NCBI GenBank assembly: GCA_963828505.1
Contig: CAWHFM010000021.1
Span: 211,715-275,714 of the forward strand
Direction of reading: 5' to 3'
Source of the DNA: Bog-473 sp963828505
GTDB taxonomy: Bacteria; Actinomycetota; Acidimicrobiia; Acidimicrobiales; RAAP-2
DNA length: 64,000 bases
The notes under the pieces are model-generated. The model worked only from the letters and a program-made list of their open reading frames with translations, did no database searches and was not told the DNA's origin. This document shows, piece after piece, positions 26,670 through 35,831 of the stretch; the first letter of the stretch is position 1; the number at the start of each line of letters is the position of its first letter. The position numbers and the translations under genes are program-made.

Positions 26670-27825
26670 TCAGGTCCGAGCGTCGAAGCGCACGTTCGGG
26701 AAGGGATGCTGCACACGGGTCGGGGGTATCCACCGCTGGACGTAGAGGCTCATCCGCTTCCAGTTCACCCGGGTGCGCTGGCTGCGGCCCCGGAGGGCCT
26801 TGAACCAGTGCCGGATCACCTGAGTGCGAAATGCCGCCACGGCGTCGGTGTTGCCGGGCACGGCGTAGTAGGCGAGATGGCCTCGCACCACTGAGCCGAG
26901 CCACTCCCCTTGTTCGGGAACGGGGTAGTGCCGGCGTTGCTTGATCTGGTCTTTGACCTCGGCAAGCTTCGCCCGCATCCGCTTCGAGATTGTCTTTCGC
27001 TTCAGCCAGAACCGCCCGTTCTTGGTCTTCCCGCAGTAGTGCGTGAACCCCAAGAAATCGAATGTCTCGGGCTTCCCGTCGCCCCGGGCGGCACGGTTCC
27101 GGGCGGCGTTACGCCCGAACTCGATGAGCCTGGTCTTGTCGGGATGCAGCTCCAGACCGAACTTCGTGAACCTTTCACGGAGGTCGGCGAGGAACCGCTC
27201 GGCGTCGGACTTGTGCTCGAACCCGGCCACAAAGTCGTCAGCAAACCTCACGATGACAACGTCACCATGGGCGTGCCGCTTCCTCCATTGCCGGACCCAT
27301 CGGTCGAGGACGTAATGGAGGTAGATGTTGGCGAGCAACGGTGAGACTGATGCCCCCTGGGGGGCACCGGTCTCGCTCGCCATCCACTCCCCGTCTTCGA
27401 TCACCCCTGCGTTCAACCACTTTCGGATGAGCCGCAGGACCCGCTTGTCCGCTATGCGGTGCTCGAGGAACCGTGTCAGCCAATCGTGATCGAGATTGGT
27501 GAAGAACTCCTTGACGTCGGCGTCGAGCACCCAGTTCACCTTCTTCCGCTCGATCCCGACTGTGAGGGCGTCGAGCGCATCGTGCGGTCGGCGCCCCGGT
27601 CGGAACCCGTAGGAGAAGCCCAGGAAATCCACCTCGTAGATGGCGTTGAGCACCTCGACGACGGCCCGCTGGAGGATCTTGTCCTCCAGCGTGGCGATGC
27701 CGAGCGGCCGGAGCCGCCCGTCCGCCTTCTCGATGTACGCCCTGCGAGACGGGCTTGCCCGGTACGCCCCGCTGTTGACCCGAGCGAGCAGTCCCTGGAG
27801 GTTCTCTTCCAGGTTCTGCCCCTAG
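26670..27825 (-). pseudogene. ltrA: Group II intron reverse transcriptase/maturase, 3' part
   Basis: Continues the frame EENLQGLLARVNSGAYRA, RPLGIATLEDKILQRAVVEV, SYGFRPGRRPHDALDA, GAPQGASVSPLLANIYLHYV, the RT catalytic block VIVRFADDFVAG and the maturase domain X. No HNH endonuclease domain follows, as in bacterial class C introns. The 5' part is at 29528-29845, separated by IS1182. Confidence 0.88.
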
Positions 27826-29527
27826 GAGCGTGGGTCGGAATCGACCAATGGCTCCGGACTGACGCCTCTGAACAGTGTCCGGTACTCCCGGACAGGCAAT
27901 GGCGCGGAACCGGCGGCCGACAAGCCCGTTGAGTGAGTGGTCGGTGCCGCAGAGACGCCTTTCGGGCCTTCCTATGCGGTTGCCCGGGCCAGCTTTCGCA
28001 GGTTGTGGCAGAGCGAGTGCAGGGCCCACTCACCTTGGGCACCTTGGAGGCCGCGCAGACGGAGGAAGCCAGCGCTTTGTCGGACCTTCGTCTGGCCGAA
28101 GACCGGCTCGACGATGGCCTTGCGTCTGGCGTAGTCGGCCCGTCCCGCCTTGGTGCGCAGTCGGCGTGCCATCTTCTCTTTGACGGTGGCGTCTTTTGGG
28201 ATGGGACCTCTCGGTGCGTCTGGCACCCGTTCGTGGTGCTTGATGCGCCCGGTGGCGATCAAGACGTCGACGCCGGCGTCAGTGGCGTCGTTCACGTTCT
28301 TCTCGGAGAAGTAGCCGGCGTCGGTGATGAACGTGTCGGGGTTCTCGTCGATGCCCGCTGCGCCGAGGTTGGCCTCGGTGGCCTCGATCATCTCCACCAG
28401 TTGCTGAACGTCGGTGGCCTGGTTGGTCACCGAGTGGGCCACGATGACCTGAGCTTCTTCGTCGACCACGGCCTGAGCGTTGAAGGCGTAGGCGAAGCCA
28501 TCGGTCGTCTTCATCATCCGTGACTCGGGGTCGGTGAAGTTGCGCTGAGCTCGCGCCGACGGTGTCGCGCCCTCGGCCGCGGTGGCACCGGCGGCTTGGA
28601 CCTCTTCCTCGCTGACACCGCTTTCGGTGGCCTTTTCCTGGGCCTTTTGCGCTGCCCTCTCCCTCGCCTCGGCCTCGATGGACTCCTTGGCGGCGCGCAG
28701 CTTGGCCAGGCGACGCTCCTTGGTCGCCAGCTCTGCTGGGACCTCGTCACCCCGCTTGTCCTCGCCGAACGCGGCGTCTTCGGCCGCGTCGGCAGCCTCG
28801 GCCTCGGCCAACATGGCCGCCACTTCAGCTTCAAGCTCTTCGATGCGCGGTCCCATCGGGTCATAGCTCATGGCCTTGTGCTTCGACGCCGACGCCCGCA
28901 GCTTGGTGCCGTCGAGGGCGACGCGGCCGAGGCGCACCAGCCCGGCTTCGGCGCACAGGGCCAGCACCTGGACGAAGAGGGCGTCGATGGCGTCGAGGTG
29001 GCGGCGCCGAAAGCGAGAGATCGAGCGGTAGTCCGGAGCCGCGTTCGCACTGAGCCAGCGGAAGGCCACGTCGACATGGCAACGCCGTTCCATCTCCCGC
29101 GAGCTGGTGACCCCGCTCGAGTAGGCGAAGAGCAAGAGCTTGAGCATCATGGCGGGGTCATAGGGCGGAGCGCCCGAGGCCTCCGTGTAGGAGTCGTAGA
29201 TGCAGTCCAGGTCGAGCATGTTCTCGACCACCTCGGAAATGAAGCGGGCCTCGTGGTTCTCGGGCAGCCAGTCGTCGAGGGAGGGCGGGAGGAGGAAGGA
29301 CTGGGACTGGTCGTAGTGGCGGAAGCGCTTGTTGACCCCGGCCGGGAGCTTGTCGGGGGGCCTGACCGCCTCCCCTTCCACCTCGAAGAGCTTGTCGCCG
29401 ACCCGATCATCTGCCATGAGCAAATTCTTGCAAACCCCCAGCAGAATCGCGAATCGAAGGTCAGCCCTCACTACCACGGGAGGCGAATCAGCCGGTTGGC
29501 GTCATTGGCAGGTTCTGACCCACGCTC
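27826..29527 (-). mobile_element. IS1182-family element, copy 1
   Basis: 1702 bp. Imperfect inverted ends start GAGCGTGGGTCGGAATCG (left) and GAGCGTGGGTCAGAACCT (right, inward). Direct repeats of the palindrome CTAG flank it (27822-27825 and 29528-29531). It is the same length as copy 2 at 40346-42047 and differs at only a few bases, so both moved recently. Inserted in the intron reverse transcriptase gene. Confidence 0.93.
27972..29417 (-). CDS. IS1182-family transposase, copy 1
   Basis: DDE transposase of about 481 residues from ATG 29417; a GTG at 29477 would add 20 residues. Motifs: FRHYDQSQSFLLPPSLDDWL, YDPAMMLKLLLFAYSSGVTS, RVALDGTKLRASAS (Asp), FITDAGYFSEKNV (Asp) and RKAIVEPVFGQTKVRQ (Glu). 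A charged coiled coil lies in the middle. Intact. The long opposite-strand frame across it is a codon-bias shadow. Confidence 0.93.
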   Translation of the reverse strand: MADDRVGDKLFEVEGEAVRPPDKLPAGVNKRFRHYDQSQSFLLPPSLDDWLPENHEARFISEVVENMLDLDCIYDSYTEASGAPPYDPAMMLKLLLFAYSSGVTSSREMERRCHVDVAFRWLSANAAPDYRSISRFRRRHLDAIDALFVQVLALCAEAGLVRLGRVALDGTKLRASASKHKAMSYDPMGPRIEELEAEVAAMLAEAEAADAAEDAAFGEDKRGDEVPAELATKERRLAKLRAAKESIEAEARERAAQKAQEKATESGVSEEEVQAAGATAAEGATPSARAQRNFTDPESRMMKTTDGFAYAFNAQAVVDEEAQVIVAHSVTNQATDVQQLVEMIEATEANLGAAGIDENPDTFITDAGYFSEKNVNDATDAGVDVLIATGRIKHHERVPDAPRGPIPKDATVKEKMARRLRTKAGRADYARRKAIVEPVFGQTKVRQSAGFLRLRGLQGAQGEWALHSLCHNLRKLARATA

Positions 29528-29845
29528 CTAGGCGTCCCACGTCACCCCGTCGATCCCCGGTGCAGCCAAGGGGCGGATCGCCCAGTAGGCCGCCCGGAGG
29601 CGATCGAGGTCGACGTGGTGTAGCAAGGCGGTGAACCGTGCATCCTTGTCCTTGCGTGCTGCTTCGCGCACACGATCCAACCCGCTTGACACGTCGGGCC
29701 CGGCACTGCGTCCGGGACGTGTTGAGCCGTCCGTGTTCCCCTTGGCCAGCCCCCTTTCCTCCACCGCCTCCGCTGCCGGTCGCCCGGTGTTGTTCGGCGG
29801 CTTCGCAGGTAGTACGGGGCTGTCAGACTTCCCACGCTCGTACAT
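29528..29845 (-). pseudogene. ltrA: Group II intron reverse transcriptase, 5' part
   Basis: Starts ATG 29845 right after the stop of the small intron ORF. It reads LDRVREAARKDKDARFTALL, VDLDRLRAAYWAI and APGIDGVTWDA, the RT-0/RT-1 region, where IS1182 is inserted. If one copy of CTAG is kept on removing the IS, the join reads GCC TAG GGG, an amber stop where this family has Tyr (DAYG). The gene may therefore have been dead before the IS arrived. Confidence 0.85.
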
Positions 29846-29846
29846 C

Positions 29847-30191
29847 TCAGGATTGCGGCCTTGGCCTTGCCCGAGCGGCCCGGCGGGCGATCAGCCCGAG
29901 GGGCGAGTGTGGGATCTCCCGGTTCTCGCGCATGGAGACTCCGTACATGCACAGGTTCTTCGACCGGGCGGGGTCCGACGGCAACTTGCGATGACGCTGC
30001 CGCCGATATGGCCTTCCGCTTCTTTCGACAGCGTCGGCACCCCGAATGCACCTATTTCCCGGCTCAATAGCCCAGCCTGCACGTACCCCTGTCAACGCTT
30101 CGCCGCCGTCCTTGCGGACGTCGACGCATGACTCGGGGCCATCGTGGGTCGCTACCCCTTCAACGTGGAGCGTTCTCATCTCCTTCTCCAT
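29847..30191 (-). ncRNA. 5' segment of the group II intron
   Basis: Open frame of 114 codons beginning MEKEMRTLHVEGVATHDGPE and containing GEALTGVRAGWAIEP. Such conserved frames are regularly seen just upstream of intron reverse transcriptases and reflect the structured intron RNA (domains I-IV) rather than a protein. I treat it as intron RNA sequence; exact folding was not computed. Confidence 0.5.
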
Positions 30192-31068
30192 GCCGGTTTA
30201 TCCCGGCGCTCCGAAAGTCAGGGAGCTCGTACTGCGCGTCATCGAGGAACAGGAAATCGACACCACAATGGTGGTCCCGATAATATTGTCGATGCTCGAG
30301 CGGGTCGAGGGCTTCTCGCCAGAGCGTCTGCGGTCAGTGCGTCAACTGGTCTATGGAGCGGCTCCGATATCGGAGGCCCTCATCACGCGATGGCTGGATA
30401 TGCTCCCGGACACCGACTTCCTACAGGGTTACGGAATGACCGAAGCAGCATCTGCGCTCACGTTCCTCGGCCCCGAGGACCATCGACGTGGCGGCAGTGC
30501 TCTGGCAACGGCCGGCAGACCCTTGTTCGGAATCGATATCTGCATCACTGACACGATCGGCAATTCCCTGCCTCAAGGAGAGGCAGGGGAGGTCTGCGCC
30601 CGCGGGGGAAATTTCATGCGCGAATACTGGAGGAAGCCCGAAGAGTCCAAGGCGGCAATGCGTGATGGTTGGTATCGCACCGGCGATATGGGTTTCTTCG
30701 ACGATACGAACCTCTTGCACCTGACCGATCGGCTGAAGGACATGATCGTCACGGGTGGAGAGAACGTCTACTCCACCGAGGTAGAGAACGTTCTGGCCTC
30801 TCATCCCGCCGTAGAGGAGGTCGCGGTGATCGGGATCCCGAGCGACCTCTGGGGAGAGACAGTCCACGCAATTGTCGTTCTCAAGCCGAACGAGAAGGCA
30901 ACGGCCGAGGAGTTGATCGAGCACGCCCGCAAATCCCTGGCGGGGTTCAAGGTGCCGAAGTCCGTGGAGTTTCAACATGGTCCGCTCCCGCTTTCGGGGG
31001 CGTTCAAGCCCCTCAAGCGAGAGTTGCGGCGCAGCTACTGGGAAGACCGTGAGCGTCAGGTGAGTTGA
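30190..31068 (+). pseudogene. Acyl-CoA ligase (AMP-binding), C-terminal part
   Basis: Reads VIEEQEIDTTMVVPIILSML, FLQGYGMTEAAS (A5), GWYRTGDMGFFDD (A7), VTGGENVYSTEVENVL (A8) and SGAFKPLKRELR with the catalytic Lys. The N-terminal half with the P-loop is absent because sequence to the left is group II intron. A frame with an ATG at 30190 exists, but the product would lack half the active site. It lies opposite in strand to the phosphoketolase remnant beyond the intron. Confidence 0.85.
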
Positions 31069-31203
31069 CGCAGGCTGTGATCCGAAGCATGCCGAAAAGC
31101 GGAGCCGAAGATGGGCGAGCGGAGGGGGCCACCACCGAAGAACGGTTGCAAAAGGCTGCAGCGATCTCGTCAAGGGCCGGGCGGAGCTGAAAGGCTCGTG
31201 GGC

Positions 31204-31563
31204 TCACCGATTGACTGCGACAAGTGAATCGCTTACTTGTCTCGCCAGGCGAGCCAATGATGCACCTGCCAGATTCGGAGCGAGGCCACCCAGGCCGGCA
31301 TGCAGCTGACCTCCTACGGCGGCAAAGAGCAGGGCGACGCCGACAGGAATAGTCCCGCTCATGGTGAAGTACGTGAGCTTCACTGATCTCGTGTGCTGCA
31401 GAATGAAGATCAGCAGGAGCACCAAGACCAAGGCTGCCGCGACAACGCCGAACCAAACGGCAGAGATCCGCGTCCGGATTTGAGGCCGTTCCGGACTTTC
31501 GACCTCGCTGAGCACGGTGCGTGCCCTGGCACAGATTCCTCCGGGCTGGGTCGCCGTGGTCAC
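31204..31563 (-). CDS. LapA-like (DUF1049) membrane protein
   Basis: Core reads RPQIRTRISAVWFGVVAAAL followed by a strong hydrophobic helix, QHTRSVKLTYFTMSGTIPVG and a second helix start VALLFAAVGG. This is the two-helix LapA pattern with a short periplasmic loop. The tail (PNLAGASLARLARQ) is unlike the family and may be frameshifted. The GTG at 31563 overlaps the upstream ORF stop as GTGA; a GTG at 31515 is also possible. Probably an inner-membrane protein of unknown role. Confidence 0.55.
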   Translation of the reverse strand: MTTATQPGGICARARTVLSEVESPERPQIRTRISAVWFGVVAAALVLVLLLIFILQHTRSVKLTYFTMSGTIPVGVALLFAAVGGQLHAGLGGLAPNLAGASLARLARQVSDSLVAVNR

Positions 31564-31706
31564 GAGGTCACACCTTCCGATTCGTGGGCCCCCGCCCGGG
31601 AGTCCCAGATCTCCCACCGGGATCGGAATCGCTCAACCTGGGCCACCACCGCCGGGACATTCGTCAATTCGACTTCTCGTCGCGCATGAGGGGATTGCTC
31701 TGTCAT
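31560..31706 (-). CDS. Short ORF coupled to the LapA-like gene
   Basis: About 48 codons (MTEQSPHARREVELTNVPAV, then AQVERFRSRWEIWDSRAGA) ending in a 4-base GTGA overlap with the next gene. The frame continues upstream with PIYTEILKIEPSGLARISQF, so this may be the end of a larger degraded gene. No recognised domain. Confidence 0.3.
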   Translation of the reverse strand: MTEQSPHARREVELTNVPAVVAQVERFRSRWEIWDSRAGAHESEGVTS

Positions 31707-32224
31707 GAACTGGCTTATGCGAGCCAGGCCCGACGGTTCTATTTTGAGGATCTCGGTGTAGATGGGAAGAGACAACCACTTCGACGTAGCCGATCTGCTT
31801 GTCTCGCTGCGTCGGCCCGGGCCGGAAAGCGTCGTTGTCACAGACGGCCCAAGAGGGCGCCAACGCGTCTGACGGAACACACCGCTTGCGTATCCCCTCG
31901 TATCCCGACCCTGCGGCGCCGCTGGAGCGAACGGGAGCTGGCGACGCTCTCGTCGACATTTGTCGCAGCGTTGGTGAAGGGTCGCCCATTCGGACGAGGC
32001 GCTCGCGTGGGCCCCGATCAACGCGATGAGCGTGGTTCAGCAGGTGGGGTCCCAAACCGAGCTGCGCAGCGAAAGCGAACTGTTCCAGCTGCTCAAGTGC
32101 GCCCCGAAGACCCATGCCGGCACCTCCAGGTGACTCGCGGGATGCAATCGGCCCCGGCCGCCGAGACGGAGATCAGCCAGGGTCCAAAGACCCCAACCGC
32201 GGAGCGTTCGAAGCCGCCGCGGTC
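31707..32224. other. No supportable gene
   Basis: Several overlapping frames on both strands, none with recognisable domains or clean starts. Possibly the degraded upstream part of the ORF ending at 31560. Confidence 0.25.
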
Positions 32225-32400
32225 ACACTTCCGATGATCTCGCGCGCTCGAGCGGGAGTCCGTGTGGATCTCCACTCGGTGACGCGCGTCTTTTCCGCTG
32301 GCGACGATCACGTTGCCTGGCGAGCGACAGGACATTTTCAACCCTGAAGCGGCTGCCTCCCGTCGGGACATCATGCTTGGAACTGTTGTCCGTCCTGGAA
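32225..32400 (+). repeat. Dispersed repeat copy G (partial, diverged)
   Basis: Shares CTGGCGACGATCACGTTGCC, CAGGACATTTTCAACCCTGA, AGCGGCTGC and later CGGCCCGATTGG with the right halves of copies D and F. The tRNA-like left end is absent. Between here and 32588 nothing else is recognised. Confidence 0.5.
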
Positions 32401-32588
32401 CGGCCCGATTGGATCACTGTGGCGCTGGCGCGACCCCTGCCCACGTATGGTATCGGGGCGACCTCTGGAGCCCCGGCCGTCGAATGTTTGGGAACTCATC
32501 CGCAGGCGCTCGAAAGCGCGAAGGCGAGCTGTTTGGCGCGCTGCGGGTTGGACGCTTCGGTTAGGTGGGTCGGGGTAGATCCAGACTT

Positions 32589-32655
32589 TCAGGTGGCGTC
32601 AACAGTGCTGAAGAAGTCGAGAAGAGCGTGTGCCACCTGGTCGGGTGCCTCTAAG
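32589..32655 (-). pseudogene. Alpha/beta hydrolase, last codons separated by IS5
   Basis: The minus strand reads LEAPDQVAHALLDFFSTVDA and one Thr before TGA, the normal end of an epoxide-hydrolase-like protein. It joins in frame to the gene at 33591-34414 (GVGHYAALEAPDQ) when the IS5 element and one copy of its target repeat are removed. Confidence 0.85.
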
Positions 32656-33590
32656 TGACTGTCGCGATTGTTTCCCCAGCGCGATCACGCGATCGGCGAC
32701 TGGGTGAGTCGGCGCAGCAGATACCGGCTGTGGGCGGCCCAGATGAAGCCTTCGGTGACGATCGGATCTCGCTCATAGTCGACCTGGAGACGTCGGCTGT
32801 TCATGAGCCACGCCCAGGTGCGTTCGACGATCCAGCGTTTCGGGAGCGCTTCGAAGCGCCCGGGGTGGATGCGGTTCACCACTTCGACGCCAACGTGGTG
32901 GTTCCGGCAGTGCTCGATGAAGGTGCGCTTGAAGCCAGAGTCACACCAGAGCTTGGCGAAACGAGTGGAGCGGTCGCGGGCACGGTCCGCCACGGTGATG
33001 CCACCGACGTTGTCCGAGATGCTCGCCGCCACGACGACCACCGCCATCAAGAGTCCGAGGGTGTCGACGATCCCGAAGGTCTTGCGACCGTTGACCTTCT
33101 TTCCGGCATCAAATCCCTTGGTTTTCTTGCTTACCGTGGCCGCGGCGCGCACCGAGCGAGCATCGACGATGCCAGCAGAAGGTTCGCCGTGGCGGTCCTC
33201 TTGTTCACGCACCGCGGTGGCCAGTCGCTGCGCAATGCGTTCCCAGGTGCCGCCTCTCGACCAATCGAGGTGATAGCGATGCACCGTGTTCCAGTTCGGA
33301 TAGTTACTGGGAAGCGCTCGCCACTGACACCCAGTGGCCACCACGTAGAAGATGGCGTCGACGACACGGCGGCGATCGACCTTGATGGGGCGGCCCATCG
33401 ACCCCGGTGTCCAATACGGAGCGACCAGATCGGCGATGAGCTCCCACTCTTCATCGCTCATGTCGCCGTGCGTCGTTCGCCAAGTCTGCGCCACTGCAAC
33501 GGGGTCCGATTCCATACCCAACGCTACGGGATGACCGGACCCAGAGAGGGGTTATTTAGCCAATGACCTGCTCATATTTTCCAAACAGGG
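32656..33590 (-). mobile_element. IS5-family element inserted in a hydrolase gene
   Basis: About 935 bp containing one intact transposase. TCTAAG occurs at both junctions (32650-32655 and 33591-33596) and is single in the rebuilt hydrolase gene; the true duplication may be a shorter core such as TAA. The terminal inverted repeats are weak, so the exact ends carry a few bases of uncertainty. Confidence 0.82.
32685..33521 (-). CDS. IS5-family transposase, intact
   Basis: 278 residues. The N-terminal DUF4096-like part has MSDEEWELIADLVAPYW and FYVVATGCQWRALPSNYPNW. The DDE core has GIVDARSVRAA (Asp), LWCDSGFKRTFIEH (Asp) and WIVERTWAWLMNSRRLQVDY (Glu). Complete and unbroken, so possibly still active. 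It belongs to a different subgroup from the fragment at 3883-4401. Confidence 0.93.
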   Translation of the reverse strand: MGMESDPVAVAQTWRTTHGDMSDEEWELIADLVAPYWTPGSMGRPIKVDRRRVVDAIFYVVATGCQWRALPSNYPNWNTVHRYHLDWSRGGTWERIAQRLATAVREQEDRHGEPSAGIVDARSVRAAATVSKKTKGFDAGKKVNGRKTFGIVDTLGLLMAVVVVAASISDNVGGITVADRARDRSTRFAKLWCDSGFKRTFIEHCRNHHVGVEVVNRIHPGRFEALPKRWIVERTWAWLMNSRRLQVDYERDPIVTEGFIWAAHSRYLLRRLTQSPIA

Positions 33591-34414
33591 TCTAAGGCTG
33601 CGTAGTGGCCCACGCCTTCGAGCGTCACTGATCGGACTGGATCGGAGCTGACCTGGCTCATCGTTGCGAAGGTCAACTCGCCGCCTCCAGCTCCGATCGC
33701 CAGTACGGGCACGCTCAGCTTGCGGGCGGCGACAAGGGCCACGATGTCTTCACCTTCTTGGAGCATGGACTGGTAGAGGCCGATCGCTCCGCGCCAGCCG
33801 TCGGGACGCGAGTAAGTCCGGACGAACTCGTCGATGTCGGTGTCGGTGATCGCTCCGGGGGTAGCGCTCATGGCCGGAAAGGCGAACTGTCCGAGGAACT
33901 CGCGCTCGCGACCGGCGAGGAGCATCTCGGGGATCCCGGGGGCGGCAAGAACGCCGATGTGCCAGGTGCCGCCGTGGGTGATGTCGGCCAGTTTCTCAAG
34001 GCCGAACCCGGGTAGGCCCATCTCGATGGCGGTGAAGCTGAGCACATATTCGGGGTGCGTGGTGGCGAGACGGAACACGGTCGCCCCGCTGATGTCCTGC
34101 CCGGTGACGTGCACTGGGCCAATGTTGAGTTCTTCGATCAAATGGTGCAGGTCCTCGGCGGAAGTCTCGCTGTCGTAGGTGCCTGGCCCGCGGTCAGAGT
34201 CACCGAACCCGCGCAGATCCACAGCATAGACACGGTGGCTGGAAGCGAGCAGCGGGATGAGCTTGCGGAAGGTCCACCACGTCTCGGGAAACCCATGGAC
34301 CAGCAGAACTGGAGTTCCTTTGGTGCCCGCCGAAACGTAGCGCAGCTTCGTGCCGTTGACCTTGGCGTAATAGGTCGTGACCCCGGCCAGTGAGGCCTGC
34401 TTGGTTGCGGTCAT
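33572..34414 (-). pseudogene. Alpha/beta hydrolase (epoxide-hydrolase-like), main part
   Basis: The oxyanion motif LLVHGFPETWWTFRKLIP, LRGFGDSDRG, nucleophile Asp in VTGQDISGATVF and catalytic His in GVGHYAAL are present. Native coding ends at 33591; the last six codons (PVWKI, stop) are IS5 sequence. The real end (22 codons) is at 32589-32655, giving about 294 residues if rebuilt. All catalytic residues remain, so a truncated product could keep some activity, though loss of the last helix usually destabilises the fold. AAGGGAG precedes the ATG. Divergent from a MarR gene. Confidence 0.87.
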
Positions 34415-34446
34415 GTCAATCTCCCTTGGTTCGTTAACCCGATATC

Positions 34447-34485
34447 GACAACCCGGTTGTCCAAAGAGTAGACAACCGGGTTGTC
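34447..34485. promoter_or_regulatory. Twin 15-bp palindromes between hydrolase and MarR genes
   Basis: GACAACCCGGTTGTC (34447-34461) and GACAACCGGGTTGTC (34471-34485), first bases 24 bp apart. They differ only at the centre. The second overlaps a -35 box TTGTCG (34481-34486), which is 17 bases from TACAAT (34504-34509) for the MarR gene. Very likely the MarR operators controlling both divergent genes; binding itself is inferred. Confidence 0.8.
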
Positions 34486-34516
34486 GTTGTTAAGACACTG
34501 CTTTACAATGGACTCC

Positions 34517-34996
34517 ATGTCACGCTCGGGCGCCGACCTCGCACTGCTCCTGCTCGGAGGATTTCGCGTCCTGGTCGACGATGCGGTCTTGGAGCTCGCC
34601 GAGCGCGGATACGAAGATGTTCGCCCCGTCCATGACTTCGCGATGCGAGCCATCGCGGCGGGCGCCGACAATGCCTCGGAGCTGGGTCGTCGTCTGTCGG
34701 TCTCCAAGCAAGCGGCGGCAAAGACTGTCGCGGTGCTAGAGGAGCGCGGCTACGTGGCACGCGGCGCTGATCCGCTCGACGCCCGTCGAAAACGCCTTCA
34801 GGTCACGCCGCTCGGCTTCGAAGTCATGCGAGTAGGCGAAGCCGTTTTCGACGAATTGCGCGACAAGTGGAAGCGGAAGATCGGCTCCAAACAGCTTGAG
34901 CGCCTTGAGTCTGAGCTGGCGGCCCTGGTCGGGGCATCGACGGTGCGTATCGATTCGCCAGGCTGGATCGCCAAGAGCCTCGACGAGTCAACCTAA
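34517..34996 (+). CDS. MarR-family transcriptional regulator
   Basis: About 159 residues. Winged helix: HDFAMRAIAAGADNASELGR, RLSVSKQAAAKTVAVLEERG (recognition helix) and DARRKRLQVTPLGFEVM (wing). The ATG at 34517 is preferred over ATG 34508 because the -10 box TACAAT ends at 34509, placing transcription start at about the A of this ATG, so the mRNA is probably leaderless. Likely a ligand-responsive repressor of itself and the divergent hydrolase. Confidence 0.85.
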   Translation: MSRSGADLALLLLGGFRVLVDDAVLELAERGYEDVRPVHDFAMRAIAAGADNASELGRRLSVSKQAAAKTVAVLEERGYVARGADPLDARRKRLQVTPLGFEVMRVGEAVFDELRDKWKRKIGSKQLERLESELAALVGASTVRIDSPGWIAKSLDEST

Positions 34997-35072
34997 CGGT
35001 CAAGGACCAGGTAGGAACCTTGCCAACTGGTCCGAACTAGTGCAGTCGAAACCCCCAACACCAGCGGTCCAG

Positions 35073-35250
35073 TCACGCCAGCTTTGCCGCCCATTCTTCG
35101 ACCAGGCGCGCAAAGAGTCCAGGATCCTGCTCGTGCATCTGGTGGGCCATTTCCGGGAATGAGAAATATTCAAACGGCTGGCCCGCGGCCGTGACAAGAT
35201 CACGCACCCGTTGGACCTGCACATCGGAGATCGCTCCCGTGAGGGCGCCC
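35073..35250 (-). pseudogene. Alpha/beta hydrolase C-terminal fragment
   Basis: The minus strand reads TGAISDVQVQRVRDLVTAAG, FEYFSFPEMAHQMHEQDP and LVEEWAAKLA before TGA. The F-EMAHQMHEQDP block looks like the catalytic-His region and final helix of an alpha/beta hydrolase. The rest of the gene is missing. Next to it (35303-35335) a short frame with a good AGGAGA site codes only MNEGLVVETK. No other gene is visible from 35336 to 35831. Confidence 0.55.
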
Positions 35251-35831
35251 GTACCTGCTCGCCTCGACTCGCTAAAGGTGTCATTTTACTGAGGAGAACC
35301 AGATGAATGAAGGTCTGGTGGTGGAGACCAAGTGAACACATCGCAACAACTTGTCGCAGATGGAAACCTCAGCCGTTGCAGGATTTATGGATGAAGCAAC
35401 AATTCGGCGCCATGGCGAGCGTGCGGGCCCGGCAATTGAGCATTCATCGTCTCGAACGCCAAGGCGCTAGTTGTCGAGGGTGAGTCGTTATCGCGTCGCA
35501 TCTCGATGGTCGAGTCTCCTTCGCTTGTAGAGGCCAAGGCTTGGTATGGCGCGGCCGAATACGGAGAGGCACGCACTCTCACTCCAACAACCTATTGGGG
35601 GCCGCTTGCTAAAGTTCGTGGAGGGCATTTAGTCAACCGAGTCAGGGGAGGTAGAGCTTGGAGGCGAACATTGAGACTGTCTGCTTTGGCCCCGGTGCTC
35701 ACAGCCTGATCGACTTCCCACGACTCCCTATCGATAATGTTCACCAACGGTTCCAACCTCATGGCCCGCTGGAGCGGCTAAATCTTCGCTTTTACGGTTG
35801 CTTACTTCAACTATCTGAAAGGAGCACCCAG

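Larger units (their letters stand above)
26590..30200 (-). mobile_element. Group II intron (minus strand), interrupted by IS1182
   Basis: The 3' end shows a domain V/VI-like tail at about 26590-26670: minus strand GAGCCCAGTGCATTAGCAGT, then CTGTGCGGGGGGC and GTCCCTACCGC. Upstream lie the reverse transcriptase gene and the typical 5' intron segment (29847-30191). Inside, IS1182 copy 1 occupies 27826-29527. The 5' boundary near 30200 is set only by where similarity to an acyl-CoA ligase begins. The two flanks do not belong to one gene, so a rearrangement followed insertion. Confidence 0.75.

Noticed and set aside
25358..31068. Simple insertion of a group II intron into a phosphoketolase gene
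   Set aside because: No phosphoketolase N-terminal half is found beyond the intron; the right flank is an acyl-CoA ligase on the other strand.
31521..32237. Plus-strand 238-codon ORF
   Set aside because: Arg/Ser-rich composition typical of antisense frames; overlaps the better-supported LapA-like frame.
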